Assembly: GCA_945882095.1 (NCBI GenBank)
Contig: CAMCWF010000020.1
Coordinates: 1-42,999 of the forward strand
Direction of reading: 5' to 3'
Origin: Chryseobacterium gleum
GTDB lineage: Bacteria > Bacteroidota > Bacteroidia > Flavobacteriales_D > Crocinitomicaceae
DNA length: 42,999 nucleotides
Shown here: one piece after another, positions 24,406 to 33,808 of the stretch
How the letters are laid out: each line of letters starts with the position of its first letter
How positions within the stretch are numbered: position 1 is the first letter of the stretch
The notes under the pieces: model-generated
Seen by the model: only the letters and a program-made list of their open reading frames with translations
What the model was told of the DNA's origin: nothing
The model's database searches: none
Made by a program: the position numbers and the translations under genes

Positions 24406-26291
24406 TGCGGGATTCCCTTTTAACGGAGGGTTCCATATTTTTTAATATTCAGATTGATCCCATTTGGATTCAGTTTCAGCCAACCAAGAAGGAAGTTTCG
24501 GGCGACCTCACCTTAGTGGTTTTTCCTTTCGCAAAGGCAATGCAATGCTCTCCTGTTGAGGCAGCCAATCGGATAGGTGAATTTCTTTCTTCTAAATTTC
24601 CGGAAATCGACTCATTTGAGGTGATTCAAGGATTTCTAAATTTCAAGTTTTCTACAAGCCATTGGCGAAGTGTACTTGAAACCGTTGCAATTCAACCAAA
24701 TTTTGGATTTGGTGATGTGAATTCCAAGCCGCTCATCATGGTGGAATATTCTTCTCCAAATACCAATAAACCCCTACACCTCGGACACCTTCGTAATAAT
24801 TTTCTAGGGTACGCCGTGGCAGAATTACTCAAGGCAAACGGACACCAGGTCATCAAAACACAGGTCATCAACGACCGGGGTATTCACATTTGTAAGAGCA
24901 TGCTTGCGTGGAAAATGTTTTCGCCCGTAAATGAAAAAGGAGACCGTGAATCGCCCCTCAATACAGGGATGAAAGGCGATAAATTGGTCGGAAAATACTA
25001 CGTCGAATTCGACAAGCAATTAAACCAAGAGGCGAAAGCAATTACCTCCGAATGGGAAGCATCTAATTTTGAAGGGTATCCATCGGACGTGGTAGCGAAA
25101 TACATGGGTTTTGTCGAAGCCAAATTGGGTAAGGATGAGAAAACCGTCAACGCCCTCGATTCCAAAATAAAGGAGTTGGCTAAAAATTCGACGGCGATTC
25201 TGCGCGATGCCAAGGAAATGCTCATAAAATGGGAAGCCAGAGATCCTGAAGTATACCTATTGTGGACCACGATGAATGGATGGGTATACGAAGGTTTTCA
25301 AAAAACATACGACCGTATGGGCGTTGATTTCGATAAATTGTATTTCGAAAGTGATACCTTTTTATTAGGAAAAGACCAAGTGCAAGAAGGGATACAAAAA
25401 GGCGTGTTCTACAAAAAGGAAGATGGTTCTGTTTGGATTGACCTCACCAAGGAAGGATTGGATGAAAAATTGGTGCTTCGTTCGGATGGTACAGCCGTGT
25501 ACATGACGCAAGACATTGGTACTGCCATCGATCGTTACAAAGATTTTCCGTCCTTGAATGGTATGATTTACACCGTTGGAAATGAACAAGATTACCATTT
25601 TAAAGTTCTTTTCTTGATTCTGGATAAATTGGGTTACACCTGGGCAAAAAACTGTCACCATTTATCTTATGGCATGGTGGATTTACCGACAGGAAAAATG
25701 AAATCACGTGAAGGAACGGTTGTAGATGCAGATGATCTCATGGAAGAAATGGTTGCTGCTGCCGAAGAAATGACCAAAGAACGTGGCCATATTTCCGAAA
25801 TGAATCCACAAGAACAAAAGCAACTGTTTGAAAACATTGGTTTGGGTGGGTTAAAGTATTTTTTATTGAAAGTTGATCCGAAGAAAAGGATGATGTTTAA
25901 TCCCGAAGAATCCATTGATTTAACGGGAAACACTGGGCCTTTTATTCAGTATACCCATGCGAGAATCACTTCGCTGCTTCGAAAATCTGACATTCCAGTT
26001 GAAAATCTTAAGGTGAATAAAGTTTCTGAATCCGAAATACCACTGATTAAAATCATTCAACAATTCCCCTTAACCATAGAAGATGCTGCGACCTCCTATT
26101 CGCCTGCTGTTTTGGCCAACTACCTCTATGAGCTTACAAAGGCATTTAACTCTTTCTACCAACAATGTTCCATTCTGAATGAACCAGATGAAGACCTGAA
26201 AATGGCCAGGATCCAGATTGCGCTTACCATTCAAAGCATCATTTCAAGGGGACTAAAAATTTTAGGAATTACAGCGCCAAATAGGATGTAG
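24405..26291 (+). CDS. argS: Arginyl-tRNA synthetase
   Basis: A class I synthetase of 628 residues that charges tRNA-Arg. The N-terminal additive domain contains QPTKKEVSGDLTLVVFPF, the D-loop-binding segment. The HIGH-type motif is in SSPNTNKPLHLGHLRNN (about residues 116-132), followed by VINDRGIHICKSM. GKMKSREGTVV stands at the KMSKS position near residue 430, and a DALR anticodon-binding domain (IQYTHARI...YELTKAFNSFYQQC) closes the protein. Two starts are possible: ATG at 24393, overlapping arginase by 13 bp, or ATG at 24405, whose first base is the last base of the arginase TAA (TAATG). I prefer 24405 because TAATG junctions recur in this genome (batC-batD, dsbD-topB). Either choice changes only four residues. 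Confidence 0.94.
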   Translation: MRDSLLTEGSIFFNIQIDPIWIQFQPTKKEVSGDLTLVVFPFAKAMQCSPVEAANRIGEFLSSKFPEIDSFEVIQGFLNFKFSTSHWRSVLETVAIQPNFGFGDVNSKPLIMVEYSSPNTNKPLHLGHLRNNFLGYAVAELLKANGHQVIKTQVINDRGIHICKSMLAWKMFSPVNEKGDRESPLNTGMKGDKLVGKYYVEFDKQLNQEAKAITSEWEASNFEGYPSDVVAKYMGFVEAKLGKDEKTVNALDSKIKELAKNSTAILRDAKEMLIKWEARDPEVYLLWTTMNGWVYEGFQKTYDRMGVDFDKLYFESDTFLLGKDQVQEGIQKGVFYKKEDGSVWIDLTKEGLDEKLVLRSDGTAVYMTQDIGTAIDRYKDFPSLNGMIYTVGNEQDYHFKVLFLILDKLGYTWAKNCHHLSYGMVDLPTGKMKSREGTVVDADDLMEEMVAAAEEMTKERGHISEMNPQEQKQLFENIGLGGLKYFLLKVDPKKRMMFNPEESIDLTGNTGPFIQYTHARITSLLRKSDIPVENLKVNKVSESEIPLIKIIQQFPLTIEDAATSYSPAVLANYLYELTKAFNSFYQQCSILNEPDEDLKMARIQIALTIQSIISRGLKILGITAPNRM

Positions 26292-26335
26292 TCTCGGCTG
26301 CCTTGCCTATCTTTAGGCACCTAAACCGTACTGCT

Positions 26336-29300
26336 ATGAAGTTTTCACTCCTCCTATGCACCTTTCTATGTGCCCTTTCCATTTTCGGACAAAAAAACCT
26401 TACCCAAAAAGAGATTCAAAGTCACATCGTTGAACAGCGTCAAAAAGACCTTGCCTCTTTTGTGGATTTTGTAAGGTTTGATGGCAAATTAACGGTTTCA
26501 CCTGAACAACATTCCGATTTTGGACGCCAGCTTTTTGGTTTAAGCAGTGATTACAGTTTGCGCCTCAAAGACAAAAATTTGGATCAAATGGGGTGGACCC
26601 ATTTCAACTATGAGTTGATCTACAAAGGCATTCAAGTACAGCACAGCATGGTGAAATTTCACCTAAAAGGCGATGTCCTTATTTCTGTGAATGGAGACGT
26701 AAAACGTATTGATGGGTCGGGAACCCCTTCTTTTTCTAAGGAACAGGCCATTGAAGCAGGACTCCAAAAAGTCAATGCCCAAACGTATAAATGGGAAGAT
26801 ACATGGGAAGAATTATTGTTGCAACGCGAGACAGAAGATCTGAATGCGACGTATTATCCCAGTCCAACGTTGGTTTGGTTTTCGCCGTCAATAAATGACG
26901 ATTATCAATTGTGTCACCGCATGGATGTCTATGCAACCACACCGTTGTCTAGGCAATGGGTTTATGTGGATGCGCATACAAATGAGGTCGTTGGACTGGA
27001 AAATCGGATCCATACCGCCGACAGCAATGGTGTAGCGGTCACGGCTTATTCTGGAAACAAAGCAATTGTAGCAGATTATTTTGCCAACCAATTTCGTTTA
27101 CGGGAATCGGGAAGAGGAAATGGAATTCAAACCTTTGACCTCAACAACACCTCAAATTATGGTACCGCGGTAGATTTTACCGATGTAGATAACTTTTGGA
27201 ACAATACGACCAACCAAGATCAATATGCAGGGGATGCCCATTGGGGATCCGAAATGACATATGATTATTTTTGGCAAATTCACAACCGAAACAGCATTGA
27301 TGGAAATGGGTTCATGTTGAAAAACTATGTGCACTACAATACCAATTACAACAATGCATTTTGGGATGGGCAACGCATGACTTACGGTGATGGCGATGGT
27401 TCCGTTTTTAGTCCCTTAACGTCAATTGACATTGCAGGACATGAGGTAACCCACGGTTTGACTAGTAACACGGCCAATTTGGTATATTCAAATGAGTCCG
27501 GTGCCTTAAATGAGTCATTTTCGGATGTTTTTGGCGTTTCCGTTGAGTCTTTCGCGAACAACAATACACTCAATTGGGTCATTGGTGAAGATGCCACACC
27601 CAGTGGCAATGGCATAAGAAGCATGAACAATCCCAATGCGTTTTCAGACCCTGATACCTATTTGGGTACACATTATTATACGGGATCTCAAGACAACGGT
27701 GGGGTGCATACCAATTCTGGGGTTCAGAATTATTGGTACTACTTGCTAACGGTTGGAGGAACAGGAACGAATGACATCGGCAATGCCTACAATGTGCCAG
27801 CGCTTGGAATGTTAAAAGCTTCCAGAATTGCATTTAGAAATTTGACCGTTTACCTTACACCAAATTCAAATCACCAAGATGCTCGTTTTTATGCCATTCA
27901 AGCGGCCATCGATTTATATGGCGCCTGTTCTCCAGAGGTGTTGTCAACCACAAATGCTTGGTATGCCGTTGGCGTGGGACAGCCTTTTTCTTATACCGTG
28001 AATGCGCAATTTACTACGGCTTTCCAAAATTATTGTCAAGCCCCTGCGTTGGTGAATTTCACAAACCAAAGTTTTAATGCAGGTACTTTCACTTGGAATT
28101 TCGGGGATGGTTCTACGTCAAATGCGTTGAATCCTTCACATGTGTACCAAAACCCAGGGTTGTATACGGTGTCCTTAATTGTTAGTGGGGGGGCATGTGG
28201 TACAGATACCTTAACCATGTTGAATTATATCAATGTGGATCCGAATTTACCTTGTGCAATTACGATGAATCCTGCAGGTCAAAACCAAACCCAAAATTCA
28301 TGTTCAGGTACCCTATTCGATCCGGGAGGCGTGGCTTCAAACTACCAAGATTTGGTGACAAGTGAAATTGTCATCGCCCCGCTCAACGCTGCTTCGGTTA
28401 CCCTTACTTTCAGTTTGTTTGATTTCGAATTGGATTATGACTACCTCTATGTTTACGATGGTCCAACTACTTCCAGTCCGTTGATTGGTCAATACACAGG
28501 AAACGCTTTACCGAACGGCGGTACCATCCAATCCACCTATGGTTCGGTTACCCTAAAGTTTTTCTCAGATACCTATGTAAACAACGCTGGGTTTGTCATG
28601 ACCTGGGTCTGCCAACTCCCTTCTACGCCTCCCAACACAGACTTTTACGCCAACGCGCTGACGAGTTGTGACGGCAACATACAATTTATTGATGAATCAA
28701 CCGATGGTCCAACCCAATGGGCATGGGATTTCGGGGATGGATCCACCTCAAATGTTCAGAATCCCTTTCATATCTATACCCAAGATGGTTTGTTTACCGT
28801 CAGTTTGGTTACGGGAAATGCCTTCGGAAACGATACCTTGACACAATTGCAATACATTCAAATCGACCGTCCAGATGCGCCGATGGCCAACAATGTGGTC
28901 CTTTGCTCCCCTGATTCCGTGACCATTTCAGCAACGGCCAATGGAAGCATAAAAATCTATGACGAGGAATTCGATGGTAATTTATTGGTAAATGGTCCAA
29001 CCTACAGCATGTTTCTTCCACAGACAGATACCCTTTGGTTGGAAAATGTTGAATTGCAACCTGCGCAGTATGTAGGACCTTTGAACAATTCTTTTGGTAC
29101 AGGTGGACAGCACAACAATGCGTCTACCCAATACATGATTTTCACCGTAAATGAGCCTTTAACCATCGTTTCTGCATGGGTGAACGCCGGTGCAGTAGGG
29201 GATAGAACCATTACCTTATGGGATGCAAGTGGAAATCAATTGGATTCCAGGTTTTTGAGCATTCCTTCAGGCGGATCTCGAATTGCGTTGAATTTTCATT

Positions 29301-30001
29301 TGGAACCAGGAGTGAATTATCGAATGGGTGGAAGCCAAATGAATTTATACCGAAACAATGCGGGTGCTGTATTCCCTTACCAAATTCCAGGGTTGATTTC
29401 CATAACAGGATCGAGTGCCGGGGGTGCTTTTTACTATTATTTTTACGATTGGGAAATTGTTAAGGATCCTTGTATCAGTCCCAGAAGTCCTGTTTACCTG
29501 GTAATGGACCAAGTGCAAGCCGCAGGAAATGTCGGCACCTTTGGGATGACTGCAACGGTTAATCAAAATGTGAGTACCAATGCGAATCAGTACAGCTGGG
29601 ATTTTGGGGATGGATTTGTTTCCAATCTTGCAACCCCGGGTCATACGTATGCAAATCCAGGTACCTATCCCGTAACATTGATTGCAGCCAATGCAAATTG
29701 CAGTGATACCTTGGTTCTTTCTGCAACGGTGGACAACGCTGGATTGTCAGATTTTAATGCAGGTGGACTTAATGTATATCCCAATCCTACGCAGGGAATG
29801 CTTGTGGTAAAAGATGAAAACGCTTTGTATTTTGCATACGAAATAACGGATTTAACGGGACGTGTGGTAATGCAAAACAACCTAGATTTTCAGCATAAGT
29901 TAACCGAGTTGAACGTTTCTTCATTGCGCACAGGCGTTTATAAAATTCGATGTTTTTCAAAGAATGATGAAGCGATTCGTAGCTTCGTCAAAATAGATTA
30001 A
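26336..30001 (+). CDS. Secreted M4 (thermolysin-like) metalloprotease with PKD, CUB-like and type IX sorting domains
   Basis: A 1221-residue exported protease. Signal peptide residues 1-19 (ending IFGQ). An inhibitory FTP/PepSY propeptide covers about 20-220. The M4 catalytic domain (about 225-560) has HEVTH at residues 369-373, the glutamate ligand in SGALNESFSDVFG near 392, and the histidine of NGGVHTNSGVQNYWYY near 457. Then follow a PKD domain (WNFGDGSTSNALNPSHVY), a CUB-like domain with a DYDYLYVYDGP segment (about 645-760), a second PKD domain (WDFGDGSTSNVQNPFHIY), an unassigned beta-sandwich (about 870-1048), a third PKD domain (WDFGDGFVSNLATPGHTY), and a C-terminal type A sorting domain (LNVYPNPTQG ... 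SLRTGVYKI) for the type IX secretion system. It should be exported and released or surface-attached. The 44 bp before it hold no clear promoter; a TATCTTTA at 26308 is one mismatch off. Confidence 0.93.
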   Translation: MKFSLLLCTFLCALSIFGQKNLTQKEIQSHIVEQRQKDLASFVDFVRFDGKLTVSPEQHSDFGRQLFGLSSDYSLRLKDKNLDQMGWTHFNYELIYKGIQVQHSMVKFHLKGDVLISVNGDVKRIDGSGTPSFSKEQAIEAGLQKVNAQTYKWEDTWEELLLQRETEDLNATYYPSPTLVWFSPSINDDYQLCHRMDVYATTPLSRQWVYVDAHTNEVVGLENRIHTADSNGVAVTAYSGNKAIVADYFANQFRLRESGRGNGIQTFDLNNTSNYGTAVDFTDVDNFWNNTTNQDQYAGDAHWGSEMTYDYFWQIHNRNSIDGNGFMLKNYVHYNTNYNNAFWDGQRMTYGDGDGSVFSPLTSIDIAGHEVTHGLTSNTANLVYSNESGALNESFSDVFGVSVESFANNNTLNWVIGEDATPSGNGIRSMNNPNAFSDPDTYLGTHYYTGSQDNGGVHTNSGVQNYWYYLLTVGGTGTNDIGNAYNVPALGMLKASRIAFRNLTVYLTPNSNHQDARFYAIQAAIDLYGACSPEVLSTTNAWYAVGVGQPFSYTVNAQFTTAFQNYCQAPALVNFTNQSFNAGTFTWNFGDGSTSNALNPSHVYQNPGLYTVSLIVSGGACGTDTLTMLNYINVDPNLPCAITMNPAGQNQTQNSCSGTLFDPGGVASNYQDLVTSEIVIAPLNAASVTLTFSLFDFELDYDYLYVYDGPTTSSPLIGQYTGNALPNGGTIQSTYGSVTLKFFSDTYVNNAGFVMTWVCQLPSTPPNTDFYANALTSCDGNIQFIDESTDGPTQWAWDFGDGSTSNVQNPFHIYTQDGLFTVSLVTGNAFGNDTLTQLQYIQIDRPDAPMANNVVLCSPDSVTISATANGSIKIYDEEFDGNLLVNGPTYSMFLPQTDTLWLENVELQPAQYVGPLNNSFGTGGQHNNASTQYMIFTVNEPLTIVSAWVNAGAVGDRTITLWDASGNQLDSRFLSIPSGGSRIALNFHLEPGVNYRMGGSQMNLYRNNAGAVFPYQIPGLISITGSSAGGAFYYYFYDWEIVKDPCISPRSPVYLVMDQVQAAGNVGTFGMTATVNQNVSTNANQYSWDFGDGFVSNLATPGHTYANPGTYPVTLIAANANCSDTLVLSATVDNAGLSDFNAGGLNVYPNPTQGMLVVKDENALYFAYEITDLTGRVVMQNNLDFQHKLTELNVSSLRTGVYKIRCFSKNDEAIRSFVKID

Positions 30002-31767
30002 TGATCGAAAATTACCTGATCGGTTAGTTCTCTTACCATTTTGTACAATTCAGCTTTAAATTGTGCGGGATCGTACTGTCCTTTTTCCATCATTCTAAGT
30101 TTGTGCTCCCATTGTCCGGTGAGTTCTGGGCTTTTAAGCAGGTCATTTTTGATGACGTGAATGAGGTTCATTCCTGTCTCCGTAGCATACAGGTTTTTCT
30201 TCTTTTTTTCGATGTATTTTCGTTTGAACAAGGTCTCAATGATGGCGGAACGCGTTGATGGTCTACCAATTCCGTTTACCTTCATTAATTCCCTCATTTC
30301 TTCGTCCTCAACTAATTTTCCTGCGGTCTCCATAGCACGTAACAGCGTTGCTTCTGTATAGGGTTTTGGTGGCGATGTTTTTCCTTGGTGCACAAAAGGT
30401 TCATGGGGTCCTGATTCTCCTTCGATGAACAGGGGAAGTACTTTGTCTTCGGTCTCTGTTTTTTTCGCACCTGTGGCGTCCAATTCATCGTAGACCACAC
30501 GCCAGCCTTTATCAAGGACTTGTTTTCCCGTTGTTTTAAACGTGAGTTGGTCCACTTCTCCCATTACGGTGGTATTTGAAACCTTACATTCAGGGTAGAA
30601 TACCGCGATAAAACGACGAACGATTAAGTCATAGATTTTTGCTTCATCCGCTGTCATGTGCGTCGGTTCAATCCCTGTGGGAATAATAGCGTGGTGATCG
30701 GAAATTTTTTCGTTGTCAAAAATCGTTTTACGCATCGGAATGGGTTCTGAAAGCAGACTTTCGGTATACCTCGCATAGGCTTTGAGTCCTTTCAGAATTT
30801 GGGGAATTTTCGGATGTAAGTCTTCGGAAAGGTAGGTGGTGTCAACGCGAGGATAGGTGACCCATTTCTTTTCATAGAGTGATTGAACGAGTTTTAGGGT
30901 TTGGTCTGCACTGAAAGCATATCGACGGTTCCCATCTACCTGAAGTGCGGTTAGGTCGTACAGTCTTGGATTTCCTTCCTTCCCTTCCTTTTGTTCAAAG
31001 GAGACGATGGTGAAGGGTTTCTCTTGTAAATAGGCCAATCCTTTTAGGGCTTTTTCTTCGTTCGTTAATCGGTTTATTTGGCATAGGAATTCTGTGTCGC
31101 GGTAGCGCGTTTTCAATTCCCAATATTGCTCAGTTTTGAAACCGTTAATTTCCTTTTGCCTTTGAACGATCATTGCCAGCGTAGGTGTTTGCACACGTCC
31201 CACAGACATCACCATTTTGTCTTTCCCGAATTTTCGAGTGAACAGACGCGTACCATTAATCCCTAGCATCCAATCTCCGATGGCCCTGGAGTTTCCTGCG
31301 GAAAATAAATTATCAAAATCTTGTGAATCTTTTAGTTTTGAAAATCCTACCTTAATGGCTTCGTCCGTTAAGGAGGAAATCCATAATCTTTTGATAGGCA
31401 CTTTACAATTTGCTTTGAGCAATACCCAACGCTGTATCAATTCTCCTTCTTGTCCCGCATCCCCGCAATTGATTACTTCGGCGCATCTCCCGACCAAATC
31501 TTGTATGGTTTGAAATTGTTTTTGGATTCCGTTGTCTGCGATGATCTTGATTCCGAAATTTTTAGGGACAATGGGTAAATCTTCCAGTTTCCAATATTTC
31601 CAATTCGCATTGTAATCTTCAGGATCTTTAAGTGAGCATAGGTGACCAAAGGTCCAGGTTACCCAATATCCATTTCCTTCAAAATAGCCATCCTTACGTG
31701 TTTTTGCACCAAGTACTTCTGCCAAATCTCTTGCGACACTTGGTTTTTCCGCAATGCATAACTTCAT
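29998..31767 (-). CDS. topB: DNA topoisomerase III
   Basis: A 589-residue type IA topoisomerase that relaxes negative supercoils and resolves precatenanes. The TOPRIM domain opens the protein (MKLCIAEKPSVARDLAEVLGA), and the INCGDAGQEGELIQRW segment carries the acidic TOPRIM residues. The active-site region WVTYPRVDTTYLSEDL places the catalytic tyrosine near residue 305. The IGRPSTRSAIIETLFKR segment follows. The protein stops about 40 residues after that domain and shows no C-terminal zinc-binding CxxC modules; this is the short, zinc-free form. The ATG overlaps the dsbD stop by 1 bp (TAATG). Its 3' end overlaps the protease gene by 4 bp. Topoisomerase I is excluded by the TopB-type N-terminus. 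Confidence 0.92.
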   Translation of the reverse strand: MKLCIAEKPSVARDLAEVLGAKTRKDGYFEGNGYWVTWTFGHLCSLKDPEDYNANWKYWKLEDLPIVPKNFGIKIIADNGIQKQFQTIQDLVGRCAEVINCGDAGQEGELIQRWVLLKANCKVPIKRLWISSLTDEAIKVGFSKLKDSQDFDNLFSAGNSRAIGDWMLGINGTRLFTRKFGKDKMVMSVGRVQTPTLAMIVQRQKEINGFKTEQYWELKTRYRDTEFLCQINRLTNEEKALKGLAYLQEKPFTIVSFEQKEGKEGNPRLYDLTALQVDGNRRYAFSADQTLKLVQSLYEKKWVTYPRVDTTYLSEDLHPKIPQILKGLKAYARYTESLLSEPIPMRKTIFDNEKISDHHAIIPTGIEPTHMTADEAKIYDLIVRRFIAVFYPECKVSNTTVMGEVDQLTFKTTGKQVLDKGWRVVYDELDATGAKKTETEDKVLPLFIEGESGPHEPFVHQGKTSPPKPYTEATLLRAMETAGKLVEDEEMRELMKVNGIGRPSTRSAIIETLFKRKYIEKKKKNLYATETGMNLIHVIKNDLLKSPELTGQWEHKLRMMEKGQYDPAQFKAELYKMVRELTDQVIFDH

Positions 31768-33806
31768 TATTTATTGAAATTTCGAATTCCTTTCGTTAGA
31801 AAAGCTTTGTAAGTTTCAACACTTGGGGTATAGCCAATGGCTTCGGTTAAGTCGTTGCCGTTCACGTCTGTTACAACGTAGAGGGGTTGTTGGAAACTCT
31901 TGTAATGTTCAACTTCGTATTCTGCCCACTTGTTTCCTATGTCTCTGATTTTTCCTTCTAAGGCATGAGAATAACGTTGTTCTGATTTTGGTAGGGCTTG
32001 GTGGTCATCGACATAAAGTGAGATGACAACAAAGTTTTTTTGCAAGAGTGGACGTATTTCGTCGTTGGTCCAAATGGATGATTCAGTTTTACGACAATTT
32101 TGACAAGCGTGGCCTGTGAAATCCAATAGAATGGGTAAGTTTCTTTCCTTTGCATAGGCTCTTCCTTTTACCAAATCATGAAAAACCATGATGGAACCAT
32201 CGCCAACAGGGTGCATGTCTGCGTTGTATTTTTCAGAAATAGAATCTTGTACAATTCCTGTTTCCAATCCACCATTGTTAAATCGGAAATTATCTTCTGA
32301 ATGGGTTCTTGGTGGGGCAATCCCATCGATTAATTTTAAGGGATGGCCAAACATACCTGGGAAGAGGTATACTGCGAAAACCAAGGCTACCAAGGCAAAC
32401 ATAAAACGAGGCACACTTAATTTTTCAACCGGAGAATCGTGCGAGAATCGAATTTTTCCAAGCAGATAGATTCCCATGATAAAAAACAAAACAAACCAAG
32501 TTCCTACGAACCATTCACGGGTTAGCAAATCCCAATGGTAAGCCATGTCCACTGCGGAAAGAAATTTAAGGGCAAGGGCAATTTCCAACAATCCCAAAAC
32601 TACTTTAACTGAATTTAACCAACCGCCTGACTGAGGTAAGGAATTGAGCCAGCTTGGAAAAATCGCAAACAGGGTAAAAGGAATGGCCAATGCCAACGCG
32701 AATCCACCCATTCCGATGGCGGGGGTTAAGTATGACCCAGTGGTTGATGCGGTAACCAATAAACTTCCGATGATAGGTCCTGTACATGAGAAAGATACCA
32801 AACCAAGCGTAAACGCCATAAAAAACACACCGATGTATCCACCTCTGTCCGCTTGTTTGTCCATTTTATTGACCCAAGAACTCGGCAATTGAATTTCAAA
32901 CGCTCCCAAAAAGGAGAATGCAAACACCATGAAAATGGTAAAGAATACAAGGTTCATCCAAATGTTCGTGGCGAGATCGTTCAATCCCGTGGTCCCTAGG
33001 ACAGCAGTGAATAAAATACCTGAAGTAACATAAATAATTACGATCGAAGCGCCATATACCAAGGCTTTAATGATTCCTTGGGCACGTGTTTTAGATTGTT
33101 TGGTGAAAAAGGTAACAGTCATAGGAATCATAGGAAACATACAAGGCGTAAGTAAAGCCAAGAGTCCACCCCCAAATCCTGCAACAAAAGTCCACCATAG
33201 GGAAGAGGATTGTTTTTCCGTGGAAGGTTTTTTGGTTTTTATTTGCGTACCGTTTTCGTCGTTTTGATACGCTTTCACGGTGTCCTTGTCGGATGGTGTG
33301 GTTACAGCCGTTGTCGCATTTGAAGCTACGGCATTGGTGAATCCTTTAATGGAGACCAAAGCGTCTTGTGCTGGCGGGAAAATACATCCACTTGCATCAC
33401 AAATTTGAAAAGCATAGGTGAATTCAATGTCAAAAGGATCATTAGAAAGGATTTCGATTTTTTGTTTAAAAGTGGCTGCTTCTTGAAAATACAATTGGGT
33501 ACCCAATTCATCAACGAATTTCTCTGGAACGCTGCCATCTTTTAGTTTTCCAATGCACTTGTAATTTTTGTTCGCAATGAAGGAAAAAGTGGTTGGGGTT
33601 CCTGTAAAATCTGCCTTTTCGGGTTCGTGGTTTACAGAAAAGATGTGAAAATGGTTGTATAGCTTTGCTTTGCCAACAATGTAAGCATGGTTGCTGTCAA
33701 TTTTTTCTACAGAAAAACGCCATTTGATGTTTTCTTTCCAAGTTCCTTGGGCTAATGAGGTAAGTTGGATGCTGAGTCCAATCAGTAAAATTGCTAAAAT
33801 TCTCAT
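31767..33806 (-). CDS. dsbD: DsbD-type protein-disulfide reductase
   Basis: A 679-residue inner-membrane protein that passes electrons from cytoplasmic thioredoxin to periplasmic thiol proteins. Signal peptide residues 1-19 are followed by an N-terminal DsbD-alpha-like domain with a CDASGC cysteine pair near residue 130, and a low-complexity linker. An eight-helix DsbD-beta region starts at LLALLTPCMFPMIPMT; its partner cysteine is in SFSCTGPIIG, so both conserved membrane cysteines are present. A C-terminal thioredoxin-like domain carries the CQNC motif near residues 567-570 (GHACQNCRKTESSIW). All three redox-active pairs can be seen, so it should be functional. It is preceded, 2 bp away, by a gene for a second, secreted alpha-like domain, and is followed by topB with a 1-bp overlap. 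Confidence 0.92.
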   Translation of the reverse strand: MRILAILLIGLSIQLTSLAQGTWKENIKWRFSVEKIDSNHAYIVGKAKLYNHFHIFSVNHEPEKADFTGTPTTFSFIANKNYKCIGKLKDGSVPEKFVDELGTQLYFQEAATFKQKIEILSNDPFDIEFTYAFQICDASGCIFPPAQDALVSIKGFTNAVASNATTAVTTPSDKDTVKAYQNDENGTQIKTKKPSTEKQSSSLWWTFVAGFGGGLLALLTPCMFPMIPMTVTFFTKQSKTRAQGIIKALVYGASIVIIYVTSGILFTAVLGTTGLNDLATNIWMNLVFFTIFMVFAFSFLGAFEIQLPSSWVNKMDKQADRGGYIGVFFMAFTLGLVSFSCTGPIIGSLLVTASTTGSYLTPAIGMGGFALALAIPFTLFAIFPSWLNSLPQSGGWLNSVKVVLGLLEIALALKFLSAVDMAYHWDLLTREWFVGTWFVLFFIMGIYLLGKIRFSHDSPVEKLSVPRFMFALVALVFAVYLFPGMFGHPLKLIDGIAPPRTHSEDNFRFNNGGLETGIVQDSISEKYNADMHPVGDGSIMVFHDLVKGRAYAKERNLPILLDFTGHACQNCRKTESSIWTNDEIRPLLQKNFVVISLYVDDHQALPKSEQRYSHALEGKIRDIGNKWAEYEVEHYKSFQQPLYVVTDVNGNDLTEAIGYTPSVETYKAFLTKGIRNFNK

Positions 33807-33808
33807 GT

